Source of the DNA: Nitrosomonas sp. UBA6494
GTDB lineage: Bacteria > Pseudomonadota > Gammaproteobacteria > Burkholderiales > Nitrosomonadaceae
Length of the DNA stretch: 20,242 nucleotides
NCBI GenBank assembly: GCA_002435335.1
Contig: DJMI01000080.1
Span: forward strand, 1-20,242
Reading direction: 5' to 3'
The position numbers and the translations under genes were made by a program. The notes beneath the pieces are model-generated. The model was not told where the DNA came from, did no database searches, and worked only from the letters and a program-made list of their open reading frames with translations. Shown here piece after piece: positions 1 to 7,699 of the stretch; the stretch's first letter is position 1, and each line of letters begins with the position of its first letter.

Positions 1-308
1 AACCAACCGAACTATCGCTTGGTTTGTACCCACAAGCGCCCAAATTCTTTGAACGCCTACCCAGCAAGGATCCAGTCGAAAGACAGGAACATGCCAGGGC
101 TTATTTTTGGGTGATCAAGAACGGCCTGAAAATGACCGCCATGCCAGCCTGGGGTCTTACACACGACGATGACAGTATTTGGGCGATGGTCGCCTTTATC
201 CTCGATCTCGGCACGATGACGCCGGAACAATACCAACATGTCGTGCAAACAGCAAAAGCACAAATCCAAGATCATAGCCACGAACATCAAGACCATGCGC
301 ACGAGTAG
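1..308 (+). CDS. Class I cytochrome c, C-terminal part (5' truncated by window edge)
   Basis: The frame is open from the first bases of the window to a TAG stop at 306-308, so the gene begins upstream; the TTG at 24 is not a credible start because the same frame runs past it. The visible part resembles the C-terminal half of a periplasmic monoheme cytochrome c: a stretch with K-M-T-A-M-P-A-W, where one Met would be the axial haem ligand, then an acidic DDD and the helix SIWAMVAFILDLG followed by MTPEQY, which is typical of this family. The CxxCH haem site must lie upstream. The protein ends in a histidine-rich tail (HSHEHQDHAHE), which could bind metal. The next gene starts 10 bases after the stop, suggesting co-transcription. 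Its partner is unknown. Confidence 0.8.
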   Translation, partial: PTELSLGLYPQAPKFFERLPSKDPVERQEHARAYFWVIKNGLKMTAMPAWGLTHDDDSIWAMVAFILDLGTMTPEQYQHVVQTAKAQIQDHSHEHQDHAHE

Positions 309-318
309 CACATAACCC

Positions 319-747
319 ATGACGCGACCTACCGTTTCTCAGCAGTTGGTCGACAGTTATGTCAACACGCTTTATCGGATCGATACTGCACCGCAACCCA
401 TTTGCTTAAGTATCGATGAATTTTCGCAGCCGCTTGCTCTTCTGTTGCAAAAAACAAATCGTCAGGGTTCTGCAATAATCAGCGCCTATAATCCTCTCAG
501 CCGACAATTATTCGATGCACAAAACCTACAAGCCCACGAGCAATTGCGACTTTATTTGCACAATCACGCTTATTCCTTCACAGAAGGGCGAAATATCGAT
601 CCGACCGGACAATGGCCTATTGAAAAAAGCTTTTTTGTCTCTGGTATTGATTTGAATACCGCACAAACGCTCGGACGCCAATTCAAGCAAAACGCAATTA
701 TATGGATAGACTCCGATGCCATTCCCCGTCTGATACTGCTACGCTGA
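319..747 (+). CDS. DUF3293 domain protein
   Basis: A 142-residue soluble protein of unknown function. I recognise the DUF3293 pattern: an N-terminal Y-x-x-T/N-x-Y segment, a middle A-x-I-S-A-Y-N-P-x-S block (residues 52-62), then W-P-I-E-K-S-F-F-V-x-G-I (about 94-105), and a C-terminal block in which LGRQFKQNAIIW is followed by a short strand ending in LILLR. No signal peptide or membrane segment is visible. It starts with ATG 10 bases after the cytochrome stop, without a clear Shine-Dalgarno sequence, so it is probably translated from the same message. The family has no established function, and the cytochrome neighbour is not strong evidence for a redox role. Confidence 0.75.
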   Translation: MTRPTVSQQLVDSYVNTLYRIDTAPQPICLSIDEFSQPLALLLQKTNRQGSAIISAYNPLSRQLFDAQNLQAHEQLRLYLHNHAYSFTEGRNIDPTGQWPIEKSFFVSGIDLNTAQTLGRQFKQNAIIWIDSDAIPRLILLR

Positions 748-770
748 AAAATTCTTTGCTACAGAATAGA

Positions 771-779
771 TGTTATACT
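771..779 (+). promoter_or_regulatory. Extended -10 promoter candidate for the Tim44-domain gene
   Basis: TGT-TATACT at 771-779 fits an extended -10 element (TGn followed by a 5/6 match to TATAAT). No good -35 is seen 16-18 bases upstream, as is common for extended -10 promoters. It lies about 30 bases upstream of the start codon at 811, which has a GGGAG ribosome binding site at 800-804. Confidence 0.45.
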
Positions 780-810
780 CAATTTTTTAACAACAGTCTG
801 GGAGACAACA

Positions 811-1665
811 ATGAAGCAAACACTCACCTTTCTGACTATAGCCTTTCTCAGTTTTGGATTGTTTACGCTCGATGCGGAAGCTAAACGTATGGGAGGCGGC
901 AAGAATCTCGGCACACAACGTCAATCGGTTAATCAGCAGCAAGCAACGCCAAGTCCGCAAAAAGCACCTGCGGCGGCACCTGCAGCAACACCGAGTACCG
1001 GCAGTAAGTGGGGCGGTGCATTAGCCGGTCTCGCAGCCGGTGGATTATTAGCCGCATTGTTTATGGGCGGTGCATTTGAAAACATCAATATGATGGACAT
1101 TTTGGTGATGGCGCTGCTGATCGGTGCGATCTTCTTCGTCATCCGTATGATGCGTAAACCACGAATGGAGCAACAATCCCCCGCAATGCAATATTCCGGC
1201 ATGAATACGGCCACTCAAGATCGCTTCACACCGCCACCTTTCGCAACGGACTCTAGCGCCTCCGGCAGCGCAACACAGCATTCCGCCATTCCGCCTGATT
1301 TTAAAGCGGAGCCTTTCTTAAAGCATGCCAAAACATCGTTCATTCGCTTGCAAGCTGCGCATGATCGGGGTGATATCGAGGAAATTCGAGACTTCACCAC
1401 ACCTGAGCTCCATGCGGAAATCAGCGCGCAAATTCGGGAAAGAGGCGATGCTCAGCAACAATCGGAAGTAATGTTCATTGACGCCAATCTGCTCGAAGTG
1501 GAAACCACCGACGATATGGCGATTGCCAGCGTCCATTTTACCGGTCAAATGCGCGAACTACCCGACGGCACTCCCGAATCGTTCGACGAAATTTGGCACG
1601 TGCAAAAAGACCTCAAGAATCCGCAAGCAACCTGGTTGCTGTCAGGCATTCAACAAGTTTCCTGA
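811..1665 (+). CDS. Tim44-like domain protein with signal peptide and membrane segments
   Basis: A 284-residue protein. Residues 1-24 look like a cleavable signal peptide (cleavage near D-A-E-A). A Lys/Arg- and Gly-rich segment follows, then a Gln/Ala/Pro-rich low-complexity linker (41-62), two hydrophobic segments (about 67-88 and 93-112), a second low-complexity linker, and a C-terminal Tim44-like domain (about 160-284). This order is characteristic of bacterial Tim44-domain proteins such as the TimA group. Bacterial members are membrane-associated, and their substrates are mostly unknown; they should not be called mitochondrial import components. The ATG is supported by GGGAG at 800-804, 6 bases before it. 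The gene stands 63 bases after DUF3293 and has its own promoter candidate. Confidence 0.85.
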   Translation: MKQTLTFLTIAFLSFGLFTLDAEAKRMGGGKNLGTQRQSVNQQQATPSPQKAPAAAPAATPSTGSKWGGALAGLAAGGLLAALFMGGAFENINMMDILVMALLIGAIFFVIRMMRKPRMEQQSPAMQYSGMNTATQDRFTPPPFATDSSASGSATQHSAIPPDFKAEPFLKHAKTSFIRLQAAHDRGDIEEIRDFTTPELHAEISAQIRERGDAQQQSEVMFIDANLLEVETTDDMAIASVHFTGQMRELPDGTPESFDEIWHVQKDLKNPQATWLLSGIQQVS

Positions 1666-1685
1666 TCGCCCGGTAACACACCACA

Positions 1686-1718
1686 ATCGGCCTGATTGCT
1701 TTAATCGATCAGGCTGAT
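1686..1718. repeat. Inverted repeat in the Tim44-DUF2165 gap, possible terminator
   Basis: Arms 1686-1696 and 1708-1718 pair over 11 positions (one G-U) around an 11-base loop, starting 20 bases after the Tim44 stop codon. There is no T-run on either strand, so it is either a weak or processed 3'-end hairpin or a structural element between the two genes. Confidence 0.4.
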
Positions 1719-1755
1719 CCCAGTTCTGCTCAGCCCCGCCTCGAGCAAAAAATAT

Positions 1756-2250
1756 ATGTATACCAGATTGACCAAGGTTGTTATGGTGTTGTCTTTCGCA
1801 CTATATGCTTCATTGGTAGCTTTCGACAATGTAACCGACTACAACGCAAACTTTCTTCTCGTCTCGCAGGTACTGACCATGGACACCACTTTCCCGGACA
1901 ATCAGTCTATGTGGCGCGCCATCAAATCTCCCGTTTTGCACCATATCGCTTACGGCATGATAATCGGCACAGAAATCATCATCGCACTGCTCTGCTGGAT
2001 GGGTGGATTTCGTTTATTCAAAGCCATCGATAAAGCAATCGCTTTCAATCACAGTAAGAAAATGGCAATTACGGGATTAACTTTGGGTTTTCTATTGTGG
2101 TTCATCGGATTTATGGCAATCGGCGGTGAATGGTTCTTAATGTGGCAATCAGAAGTCGCTAATGCTCAACAAGCCGCGTTCCGATTGGTCGTGATTATTG
2201 CCATCATCCTAATCTATTTGATCCAACCCGATGATGAAAAATACATTTAA
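1756..2250 (+). CDS. DUF2165 family integral membrane protein
   Basis: A 164-residue protein with four predicted transmembrane helices (about residues 7-27, 65-87, 102-124 and 137-157). The spacing and motifs match DUF2165: the first helix is followed by FDNVTDYNANF, then an extracytoplasmic loop with V-x-x-V-L-x-M-D-T-T-F-P, then a W-R-x-I-x-S-P-x-x-H-H segment and an aromatic helix containing FMAIGGEWFLMWQS. The function of the family is not known. ATG is the natural start because the first helix begins directly after it, although the ribosome binding site is weak (GAG at about -14). The gap to the Tim44 gene holds a hairpin, so the two may be separate units. Confidence 0.8.
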   Translation: MYTRLTKVVMVLSFALYASLVAFDNVTDYNANFLLVSQVLTMDTTFPDNQSMWRAIKSPVLHHIAYGMIIGTEIIIALLCWMGGFRLFKAIDKAIAFNHSKKMAITGLTLGFLLWFIGFMAIGGEWFLMWQSEVANAQQAAFRLVVIIAIILIYLIQPDDEKYI

Positions 2251-2282
2251 TGGCGTATCGTGTGTTTATTTTGTATTTTTTG

Positions 2283-2312
2283 TTGACAAATAGCCTGGTG
2301 AACTCGGAATAT
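2283..2312 (+). promoter_or_regulatory. Sigma70-type promoter candidate before the CBS transporter gene
   Basis: A perfect -35 hexamer TTGACA lies at 2283-2288. The best -10 is GAATAT at 2307-2312 with an 18-base spacer, which is only a 3/6 match, so the promoter is uncertain. The transcript would have a short leader of about 40 bases before the TTG start at 2358. In that leader AGCCT (2292-2296) can pair weakly with AGGCT followed by a T-run near 2325-2335, which could instead be a weak terminator of the preceding gene. Confidence 0.4.
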
Positions 2313-2357
2313 ATGCGCATCAATAGGCTTTTTTGTTCATACCGATAGAGGTACCCA

Positions 2358-3659
2358 TTGGAAGACCTGCCGCTGCACGTCATGCTGATCACATTAGCGA
2401 TCTTATTGATACTTTCCGGCTTTTTTTCTTTGTCCGAAACCAGCATGATGGCGATCAATCGCTATCGTTTGCGTCATCTTGCCAAGCAGGGCCATCGCGG
2501 CGCCCGCTTGACGATAAAACTGCTCGACAATACGGACCGACTATTGGGTGTCATATTGCTGGGCAATAATTTGCTCAACACCGCATCAGCAACATTGGTT
2601 GCCATTATCGTCGCGACACTGTTTGCACACGACGATTTTGCTTTGTTCCTGGGAACCATTGCGGTCACTTTCGCCATTCTGGTGTTTAGTGAAATTACGC
2701 CGAAAGTGATTGCCGCCACCTATCCCGAACGCATCGCATTGGCTTCCAGTTATGTATTGACGCCGCTTCTGGTGATTTGTTATCCCATCGTATGGTTTAT
2801 TAATCTGTTCGTCACTGGATTGTTGATTTTGTTTCGTCTCAAACCGCAGCAAGGTGAATTGCAACAAAAAATCAGCACTGAAGAACTCAGAACCTTGGTG
2901 CTGGAAGGCGGTCATTTCATTCAGCACAAGCATCAAAGTATCCTATTGAATCTCTTTGATTTAGAGAAAATTACCGTCGACGACGTCATCGTACCCCGCA
3001 ATCAAATCGAAGCCATCAACCTCGATGCCGACGACGATGTCATTCACGCACAATTACTGACTTGCCATCACACGCGGCTTCCGGTTTATCGCGAACGTAT
3101 GGATAACATCGTCGGTATCGTACATGTGCGCAAAGTACTAAACCAGATGCAGAACGGCAAAATAACCGCTGCTTCGCTGGAAAAAGTTATGCGCAAGCCC
3201 TACTTTATTCCATCCGGCACTTCTTTATTCTCACAATTACAACTGTTCCAGGAAAATCAAAAAAGAGTCGGTTTAGTTGTGGACGAATACGGCGAATGGA
3301 TGGGTTTGGTTACATTGGAAGACATCATTGAGGAAATTATCGGCGAATTTACCACCCAGGCGCCTACTCAAGCAAGTACTTTCACCAAACTAGAAGATGG
3401 CAGCATCATCGTCGAAGGTAGCACACAATTGCGAGAACTCAATCGCAAGCTGGATTTCCAATTTCCATTGGATGGCCCTAAGACGCTGAATGGTTTGATT
3501 CTGGAATACTTTGAGGATATCCCCGAATCCGGAACCGGACTTAATATCGCTGGTTACCCGATGGAAATCATTCAAACCAAGAACCGGGTTGTAAAAACAG
3601 TTAAAATATTTCCTGTGGTATCGGAATCTGAAACCATATCATCTGAAGACCAGGACTGA
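2358..3659 (+). CDS. CNNM/CorC-HlyC family transporter with paired CBS domains
   Basis: A 433-residue inner-membrane protein with the standard order of the CorB/YfjD-like family. An N-terminal DUF21/CNNM membrane domain (about 1-180) has a first helix followed by [21 protein letters not shown] and later [12 protein letters not shown] and [19 protein letters not shown] pair (about 200-330) includes VPRNQIEAI and [24 protein letters not shown]-terminal CorC/HlyC domain (about 345-425) contains [12 protein letters not shown] and [14 protein letters not shown]. Relatives act in magnesium or divalent-cation transport or resistance; haemolysin naming is historical. The TTG start is preferred over the ATG at 2382 because GAGG at 2348-2351 sits 6 bases upstream and the extra residues precede the first helix naturally. 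Length is normal. Confidence 0.9.
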   Translation: MEDLPLHVMLITLAILLILSGFFSLSETSMMAINRYRLRHLAKQGHRGARLTIKLLDNTDRLLGVILLGNNLLNTASATLVAIIVATLFAHDDFALFLGTIAVTFAILVFSEITPKVIAATYPERIALASSYVLTPLLVICYPIVWFINLFVTGLLILFRLKPQQGELQQKISTEELRTLVLEGGHFIQHKHQSILLNLFDLEKITVDDVIVPRNQIEAINLDADDDVIHAQLLTCHHTRLPVYRERMDNIVGIVHVRKVLNQMQNGKITAASLEKVMRKPYFIPSGTSLFSQLQLFQENQKRVGLVVDEYGEWMGLVTLEDIIEEIIGEFTTQAPTQASTFTKLEDGSIIVEGSTQLRELNRKLDFQFPLDGPKTLNGLILEYFEDIPESGTGLNIAGYPMEIIQTKNRVVKTVKIFPVVSESETISSEDQD

Positions 3660-3674
3660 TCTGCGATTTGATAA

Positions 3675-3704
3675 TTGACGCAATTCAAATTGGACGGGAA
3701 TAAT
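3675..3704 (+). promoter_or_regulatory. Promoter candidate for tRNA-Arg
   Basis: TTGACG at 3675-3680 and AATAAT at 3699-3704 are each 5/6 matches to the sigma70 hexamers, separated by 18 bases. Transcription would begin near 3711, about 45 bases before the mature tRNA 5' end. Confidence 0.5.
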
Positions 3705-3755
3705 AAAAGCAGCTATCCTGTCGCCCGGCAATTGGCAAGAAAAAATTCCGCACAC

Positions 3756-3832
3756 GCGCCCATAGCTCAGCTGGATAGAGTACCGCCCTCCGAAGGCGGG
3801 GGTCGCACGTTCGAATCGTGTTGGGCGCGCCA
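3756..3832 (+). tRNA. tRNA-Arg (anticodon CCG)
   Basis: A 77-base tRNA with an encoded CCA end. The 7-base acceptor stem pairs GCGCCCA (3756-3762) with TGGGCGC (3822-3828), followed by discriminator G and CCA (3830-3832). The anticodon stem CCGCC (3783-3787)/GGCGG (3795-3799) encloses the loop CTCCGAA, giving anticodon CCG at 3790-3792, which reads the arginine codon CGG. The T arm contains GTTCGAATC. The minus-strand reading of this gene gives the familiar spurious [16 protein letters not shown] peptide, which should not be annotated. There is no clear terminator downstream and no integrated element beside its 3' end. Confidence 0.97.
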
Positions 3833-3883
3833 TTAACGGCGGTTTGCAACGGAATATTTTGAACCACCCGCATTGCGCACGAC

Positions 3884-4246
3884 TTATGTTCTAAAACCGC
3901 ATTCCAGTATCCAGAATTGAGGCTTATAACCGGCTAGGGGTATGCGTAATTTTGCCAACTCAATCTCAGGGCCGTGAATCTCCAAGCGAATAAGCTCTGC
4001 CATTGTTAACGCTTCCTCCAATAGTTGCTGGACATTGGTCAGATGCGCCAACACGCCTTCCGCGCCTCGATAGCCTTCACGACAATACGCCACATCTCCA
4101 TCAAAGCAAAAACCATAGTATAAGCACAGTGTTTCATTTCGCGTTTGCGCCACAAAGCGTTGGCACAACGCTTTAAACGCACCCAACTGTCCTGGCGCAA
4201 CTTGAAAATAGGGAGCGATAGAGCAGCAATTGTCGATTTGAGTCAT
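3884..4246 (-). CDS. ABM-like dimeric alpha-beta barrel protein (possible quinol monooxygenase type)
   Basis: A 120-residue soluble protein without signal peptide. The sequence looks like the antibiotic-biosynthesis-monooxygenase fold: an N-terminal strand with [12 protein letters not shown] (residues 14-25), T-x-x-E-x-x-C-L-Y-Y-G-F (35-46), C-R-E-G-Y (55-59), a helix [15 protein letters not shown], and a terminal strand block with [15 protein letters not shown]. Such proteins are cofactor-free dimers whose substrates vary; this subgroup has no function I can name. Two CC/CLYYGFC cysteine positions are visible but not obviously catalytic. It starts 69 bases after the stop of the lipoprotein hydrolase on the same strand and has an AGGAG ribosome binding site before ATG, so an operon is likely. 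Confidence 0.65.
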   Translation of the reverse strand: MTQIDNCCSIAPYFQVAPGQLGAFKALCQRFVAQTRNETLCLYYGFCFDGDVAYCREGYRGAEGVLAHLTNVQQLLEEALTMAELIRLEIHGPEIELAKLRIPLAGYKPQFWILECGFRT

Positions 4247-4315
4247 AAATTCTCCTGGTTCGTAACAACACGTATTTTCTCATTTCAAGTCGATGTAACT
4301 TCGCTTCAAATCCTC

Positions 4316-5560
4316 TCACTGCAAAACTTGCAACCGATGCTCGATCCATTGCGCAATATGCGCCAGCAATTCGGTGCGCTTGGGTTCGCCTAAAAACAAA
4401 TGCTGGTGATAGCGTAAATCAGGAAACACCAGCAACACATTGTCCGGATGATGCGATAATGTCTCTTGCGCAAAATCCTTGCCGCCCCAAACTGGAGTAA
4501 TCGGATCATGTTCAGAAGCTATCAATAAGTAAGGCATTTTGAATTCTCGCATGAGACGTCGGAAATACACTATTTCTGTTTCAATGCCTTTGACAAAGCG
4601 CAAAAGGGTTCGGCGGACAATCCAGCCATCGGCGCGCAATTTGTTTTTTTCTATCTCACTATCGGTCAGATAATCCGTCACCCATTGCGGTGAAATCGGC
4701 GACAGCACAGCTCGAATTCCAGGCCAAGAAAGTACCTCGAACAAACCATCCAGCAACGGAACCGTAACCAGTGCCAACATTTGATTGAGCACCATCAACG
4801 GTAAAGGCCCATCATGCGGATGCAAAAAATGCGTCTTAGTGTGAAAAGACAGTTGGATCAGAGGATTAGCTACCCACCCGCGCCAGCCCGGCGGCTCACT
4901 GACCGCAAAGGCGGGACCGAGAAACACAACACCGCCGATACGATCGATCAACGTTTGCTCGTGTTGGGCTTGCAATAAGTATGATGCAGTTATCAATGCG
5001 CCCAAACTATGTGCAACAATGAATACCGGGCGATGCATTGCCTGTTCTTCATCGCACAGCACAATCGTTTCGGTGAGCGCTTGATGCAAACTCTGTCGCA
5101 TCGGCTCCAGATCGGCAAGCCTCGATTGCGCAAGATAAGCATCGCTCACGTCAACAGTACCGACTCCCTCTACAAGCAAGCGGTCTGCATACCGGAGTAC
5201 CGGATTAGAAAGCCCATGCGCGTAAAAATCGAAACCGGTGACGACAAATTGCTTAGCAAAATATTTCGCCGCTTCGTCGTAGCGTCCGATATGCTCATTC
5301 ATTCCGTGCACAAGCAGCACACAAGCCGGTGCCTGAGTGGATTTAGGTGGATACAGCGCACGTAGTATCGGCGCATCGGTTTCAGAGGCTTGATTAATTC
5401 TTTCTTCACCCCAATGTGGATAAGGTTCGCTGACTAATTGCCGGTGAACGCAACCTGACAGCAGCGCCAGCAAGACGCCAATCAAGAGAATATAGAAACA
5501 AACGGGGAAGTGAGGCAATTCCGAAAACCTTCTTTCTTCAGGCAAATTCCATTGCATCAT
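4316..5560 (-). CDS. Lipoprotein alpha/beta hydrolase (S33/monoacylglycerol-lipase-like)
   Basis: A 414-residue serine hydrolase. The N-terminus has a hydrophobic segment (about 19-36) ending in the lipobox L-L-S-G-C with Cys37, so the protein is probably a membrane-anchored periplasmic lipoprotein. The hydrolase domain begins at about 65: V-H-G-M-N-E-H-I-G-R-Y (84-94) contains the oxyanion-hole HG, D-F-Y-A-H-G is at 111-116, the nucleophile elbow A-H-S-L-G gives Ser185, Asp352 lies in S-E-H-D-P-I-T-P, and the catalytic His is 385 or 387 in YHQHLF. This resembles the serine aminopeptidase S33/lysophospholipase group, acting on acyl esters; the substrate is unknown. Two ATGs at the start (5560 and 5557) lack a good ribosome binding site, so the exact start is uncertain. 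It is divergent from bipA. Confidence 0.85.
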   Translation of the reverse strand: MMQWNLPEERRFSELPHFPVCFYILLIGVLLALLSGCVHRQLVSEPYPHWGEERINQASETDAPILRALYPPKSTQAPACVLLVHGMNEHIGRYDEAAKYFAKQFVVTGFDFYAHGLSNPVLRYADRLLVEGVGTVDVSDAYLAQSRLADLEPMRQSLHQALTETIVLCDEEQAMHRPVFIVAHSLGALITASYLLQAQHEQTLIDRIGGVVFLGPAFAVSEPPGWRGWVANPLIQLSFHTKTHFLHPHDGPLPLMVLNQMLALVTVPLLDGLFEVLSWPGIRAVLSPISPQWVTDYLTDSEIEKNKLRADGWIVRRTLLRFVKGIETEIVYFRRLMREFKMPYLLIASEHDPITPVWGGKDFAQETLSHHPDNVLLVFPDLRYHQHLFLGEPKRTELLAHIAQWIEHRLQVLQ

Positions 5561-5803
5561 CTTGTGGTACTTAAGAGAGAATGACTGAAAAAACGATCAC
5601 GCATCGCTCGCGAGCTTTACAAAGCAGCAGATATTGAAAATTCGTGCCAGTATACAACAAGGCTATACCAAACAAACTTTGCCCTTCAATGTTGATTTCG
5701 CCAAAAATTTTAATCATTTTAAAATCCACATAGCTATATTGACTGCCGGCTGCTATAATACTGCCCCCACTGCCCTAACCGCTTATTTCTTGAGGAATTA
5801 TTT
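5561..5803. other. Divergent intergenic region between the hydrolase gene and bipA
   Basis: These 243 bases show no convincing gene. They contain the bipA promoter and ribosome binding site. On the minus strand a TATACT-like -10 (5649-5654) could serve the hydrolase gene but has no clear -35. GCTCGCGAGC at 5606-5615 is a perfect 10-base palindrome of unknown meaning. Confidence 0.5.
5751..5759 (+). promoter_or_regulatory. Extended -10 promoter of bipA
   Basis: TGC-TATAAT at 5751-5759 is a perfect extended -10 element. The expected -35 region (about 5731-5736) is poor, which extended -10 promoters tolerate. Transcription would start near 5766, giving a leader of about 38 bases. The leader ends in GAGGA (5792-5796), seven bases before the ATG. 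Confidence 0.6.
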
Positions 5804-7618
5804 ATGTCTCGCCCGATCCGCAATATCGCCATCATCGCACACGTCGATCACGGCAAAACGACTATGGTCGATAAACTTCTGCATCAAGCTGGAACATTTG
5901 CCGCCCATCAACAGGTTTCCGAACGTGTAATGGATTCCAACGATATCGAACGCGAGCGAGGTATTACCATTCTAGCCAAGAATTGCGCCATCGACTACGA
6001 AGGCATTCATATCAATATCGTTGATACCCCCGGTCACGCGGATTTCGGCGGCGAGGTGGAGCGGGTATTGTCGATGGTTGACGGCGTATTGTTGCTGGTC
6101 GATGCCGTCGAGGGCCCGATGCCGCAAACACGTTTTGTTACCAAAAAGGCATTAGCGCTGGGATTGCATCCGATCGTCGTCATCAACAAAATCGACCGTC
6201 CGGGTGCACGTCCGAATTGGGTGGTTGATCAAACGTTCGAGTTATTCGATAAACTGGGTGCAAATGATGAACAGCTTGATTTCCCGGTTGTTTATGCATC
6301 GGCATTAAACGGATTTGCCACGCTTGATCTGGAAAAACCAAGCGCCGACATGCGCCCGCTGTTCGATACCATTCTCAAGCATGTTCCGGCACCTTCTGGC
6401 AATCCCGACGAGCCGCTGCAATTACAAATCAGCGCGCTGGATTACTCCAGCTTTGTCGGACGCATCGGCATCGGCCGCATCCATCGCGGCAAGTTGAGAC
6501 CCGGCCAGGAAGTCATGGTAATGATGGGAGACAAAGCGCCGAAAAAAGCCAAAGTCAACCAAGTACTCGGTTTCCGCGGCTTGGAACGCATTCAAATGAA
6601 GGAAGCGCTGGCCGGCGATATCGTATTGATCAACGGCGTTGAGGAACTGAGCATCGGCACTACGCTAGCAGATATGGACAAACCGGAAGCGTTACCCATA
6701 ATGGCAGTCGACGAACCGACGCTGACCATGACATTCCAGGTCAATACTTCGCCGTTTGCTGGTCAGGAAGGAAAATTCGTCACCAGCCGCCAGTTACGCG
6801 AACGCCTGGAAAAGGAATTGCTGACCAATGTTGCAATGCGCATGGAAGAAACCTCCGAAACCGATTCGTTCTTAATTTCCGGGCGCGGCGAATTACATTT
6901 GACCATCCTGTTGGAAAATATGCGCCGCGAAGGCTATGAACTGGCAGTATCTCGACCGCATGTCGTGATCCGCGAAATCGACGGCGTCAAATGCGAGCCG
7001 TTCGAATTACTTACTGTCGATGTGGAAGAAGCCAATCAAGGCGCAGTAATGGAGGCACTGGGGGCGCGCCGCGGTGATTTACAGGATATGGTATCGGATG
7101 CCAAAGGCCGGGTACGATTGGATTACCGCATTCCGGCACGCGGATTGATCGGGTTCCAATCTGAATTTATGACGATGACGCGCGGAACAGGTTTGATGAG
7201 TCATGTATTCGACGAATTCGCACCGATGAAACCGGAAATACCGCCACGCAGAAACGGTGTGCTGATTTCCGCCGAACATGGTGAAGCAGTGGCTTATGCA
7301 TTATGGAAACTGCAAGACCGCGGACGCATGTTTGTAAGCCCTGGTGATCGCTTATACGAAGGCATGGTAATCGGTATTCATACGCGAGACAACGATTTGG
7401 TAGTCAATCCGATCAAAGGCAAGCAATTGACCAATATCCGCGCATCCGGCACCGACGAAGCAGTCGTGCTAACACCGCCGATTCAACTCACGCTCGAATC
7501 CGCAATTGAATTTATCGCTGATGATGAGTTAGTGGAAATTACGCCAAAAACGATCCGCATCCGCAAGCGCCATCTGCTGGAACACGAACGCAAACGCGCA
7601 TCCCGTGTGGCAGCTTGA
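5804..7618 (+). CDS. bipA: GTP-binding protein BipA/TypA
   Basis: A 604-residue translational GTPase of normal BipA length. The GTPase domain shows A-H-V-D-H-G-K-T (12-19, G1), E-R-E-R-G-I-T-I (49-56, G2 region), D-T-P-G-H-A-D (74-80, G3) and N-K-I-D (128-131, G4). It is followed by the EF-Tu-like domain 2, the EF-G-like domains III and V (G-R-G-E-L-H-L, then [18 protein letters not shown]), and the BipA-specific C-terminal domain. BipA binds ribosomes and assists 50S assembly and growth at low temperature or under stress. The ATG follows GAGGA at a good distance. It is a single-gene unit, ending at a shared convergent terminator. Confidence 0.98.
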   Translation: MSRPIRNIAIIAHVDHGKTTMVDKLLHQAGTFAAHQQVSERVMDSNDIERERGITILAKNCAIDYEGIHINIVDTPGHADFGGEVERVLSMVDGVLLLVDAVEGPMPQTRFVTKKALALGLHPIVVINKIDRPGARPNWVVDQTFELFDKLGANDEQLDFPVVYASALNGFATLDLEKPSADMRPLFDTILKHVPAPSGNPDEPLQLQISALDYSSFVGRIGIGRIHRGKLRPGQEVMVMMGDKAPKKAKVNQVLGFRGLERIQMKEALAGDIVLINGVEELSIGTTLADMDKPEALPIMAVDEPTLTMTFQVNTSPFAGQEGKFVTSRQLRERLEKELLTNVAMRMEETSETDSFLISGRGELHLTILLENMRREGYELAVSRPHVVIREIDGVKCEPFELLTVDVEEANQGAVMEALGARRGDLQDMVSDAKGRVRLDYRIPARGLIGFQSEFMTMTRGTGLMSHVFDEFAPMKPEIPPRRNGVLISAEHGEAVAYALWKLQDRGRMFVSPGDRLYEGMVIGIHTRDNDLVVNPIKGKQLTNIRASGTDEAVVLTPPIQLTLESAIEFIADDELVEITPKTIRIRKRHLLEHERKRASRVAA

Positions 7619-7650
7619 TCATCACATCATAACCCAATCAGTTCTTCAAA

Positions 7651-7685
7651 AAACTCGCCACAGAGTCTTCTTCCGTGGCGAGTTT
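7651..7685. terminator. Bidirectional rho-independent terminator between bipA and the MCO operon
   Basis: A perfect 11-base stem (7651-7661 with 7675-7685) encloses a 13-base loop. Read on the minus strand it is followed by an uninterrupted T-run, and on the plus strand by TTTAATAACTTT, so it can stop both the convergent oxidase operon and bipA transcription. Confidence 0.85.
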
Positions 7686-7699
7686 AATAACTTTATTTA

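Noticed and set aside
3639..3873. Minus-strand open frames across the tRNA-Arg (64 and 62 residues)
   Set aside because: They are the well-known spurious translations of tRNA-Arg genes (peptides like [12 protein letters not shown]); no ribosome binding site and full overlap with the tRNA.
5739..5759. TTGACT with TATAAT upstream of bipA as a -35/-10 pair
   Set aside because: The spacing is only nine bases; TATAAT functions better as an extended -10 (TGC-TATAAT) without that hexamer.
5634..5930. 98-residue plus-strand frame overlapping the bipA start
   Set aside because: It runs through the bipA promoter and into the gene in another frame, with no ribosome binding site or family features.
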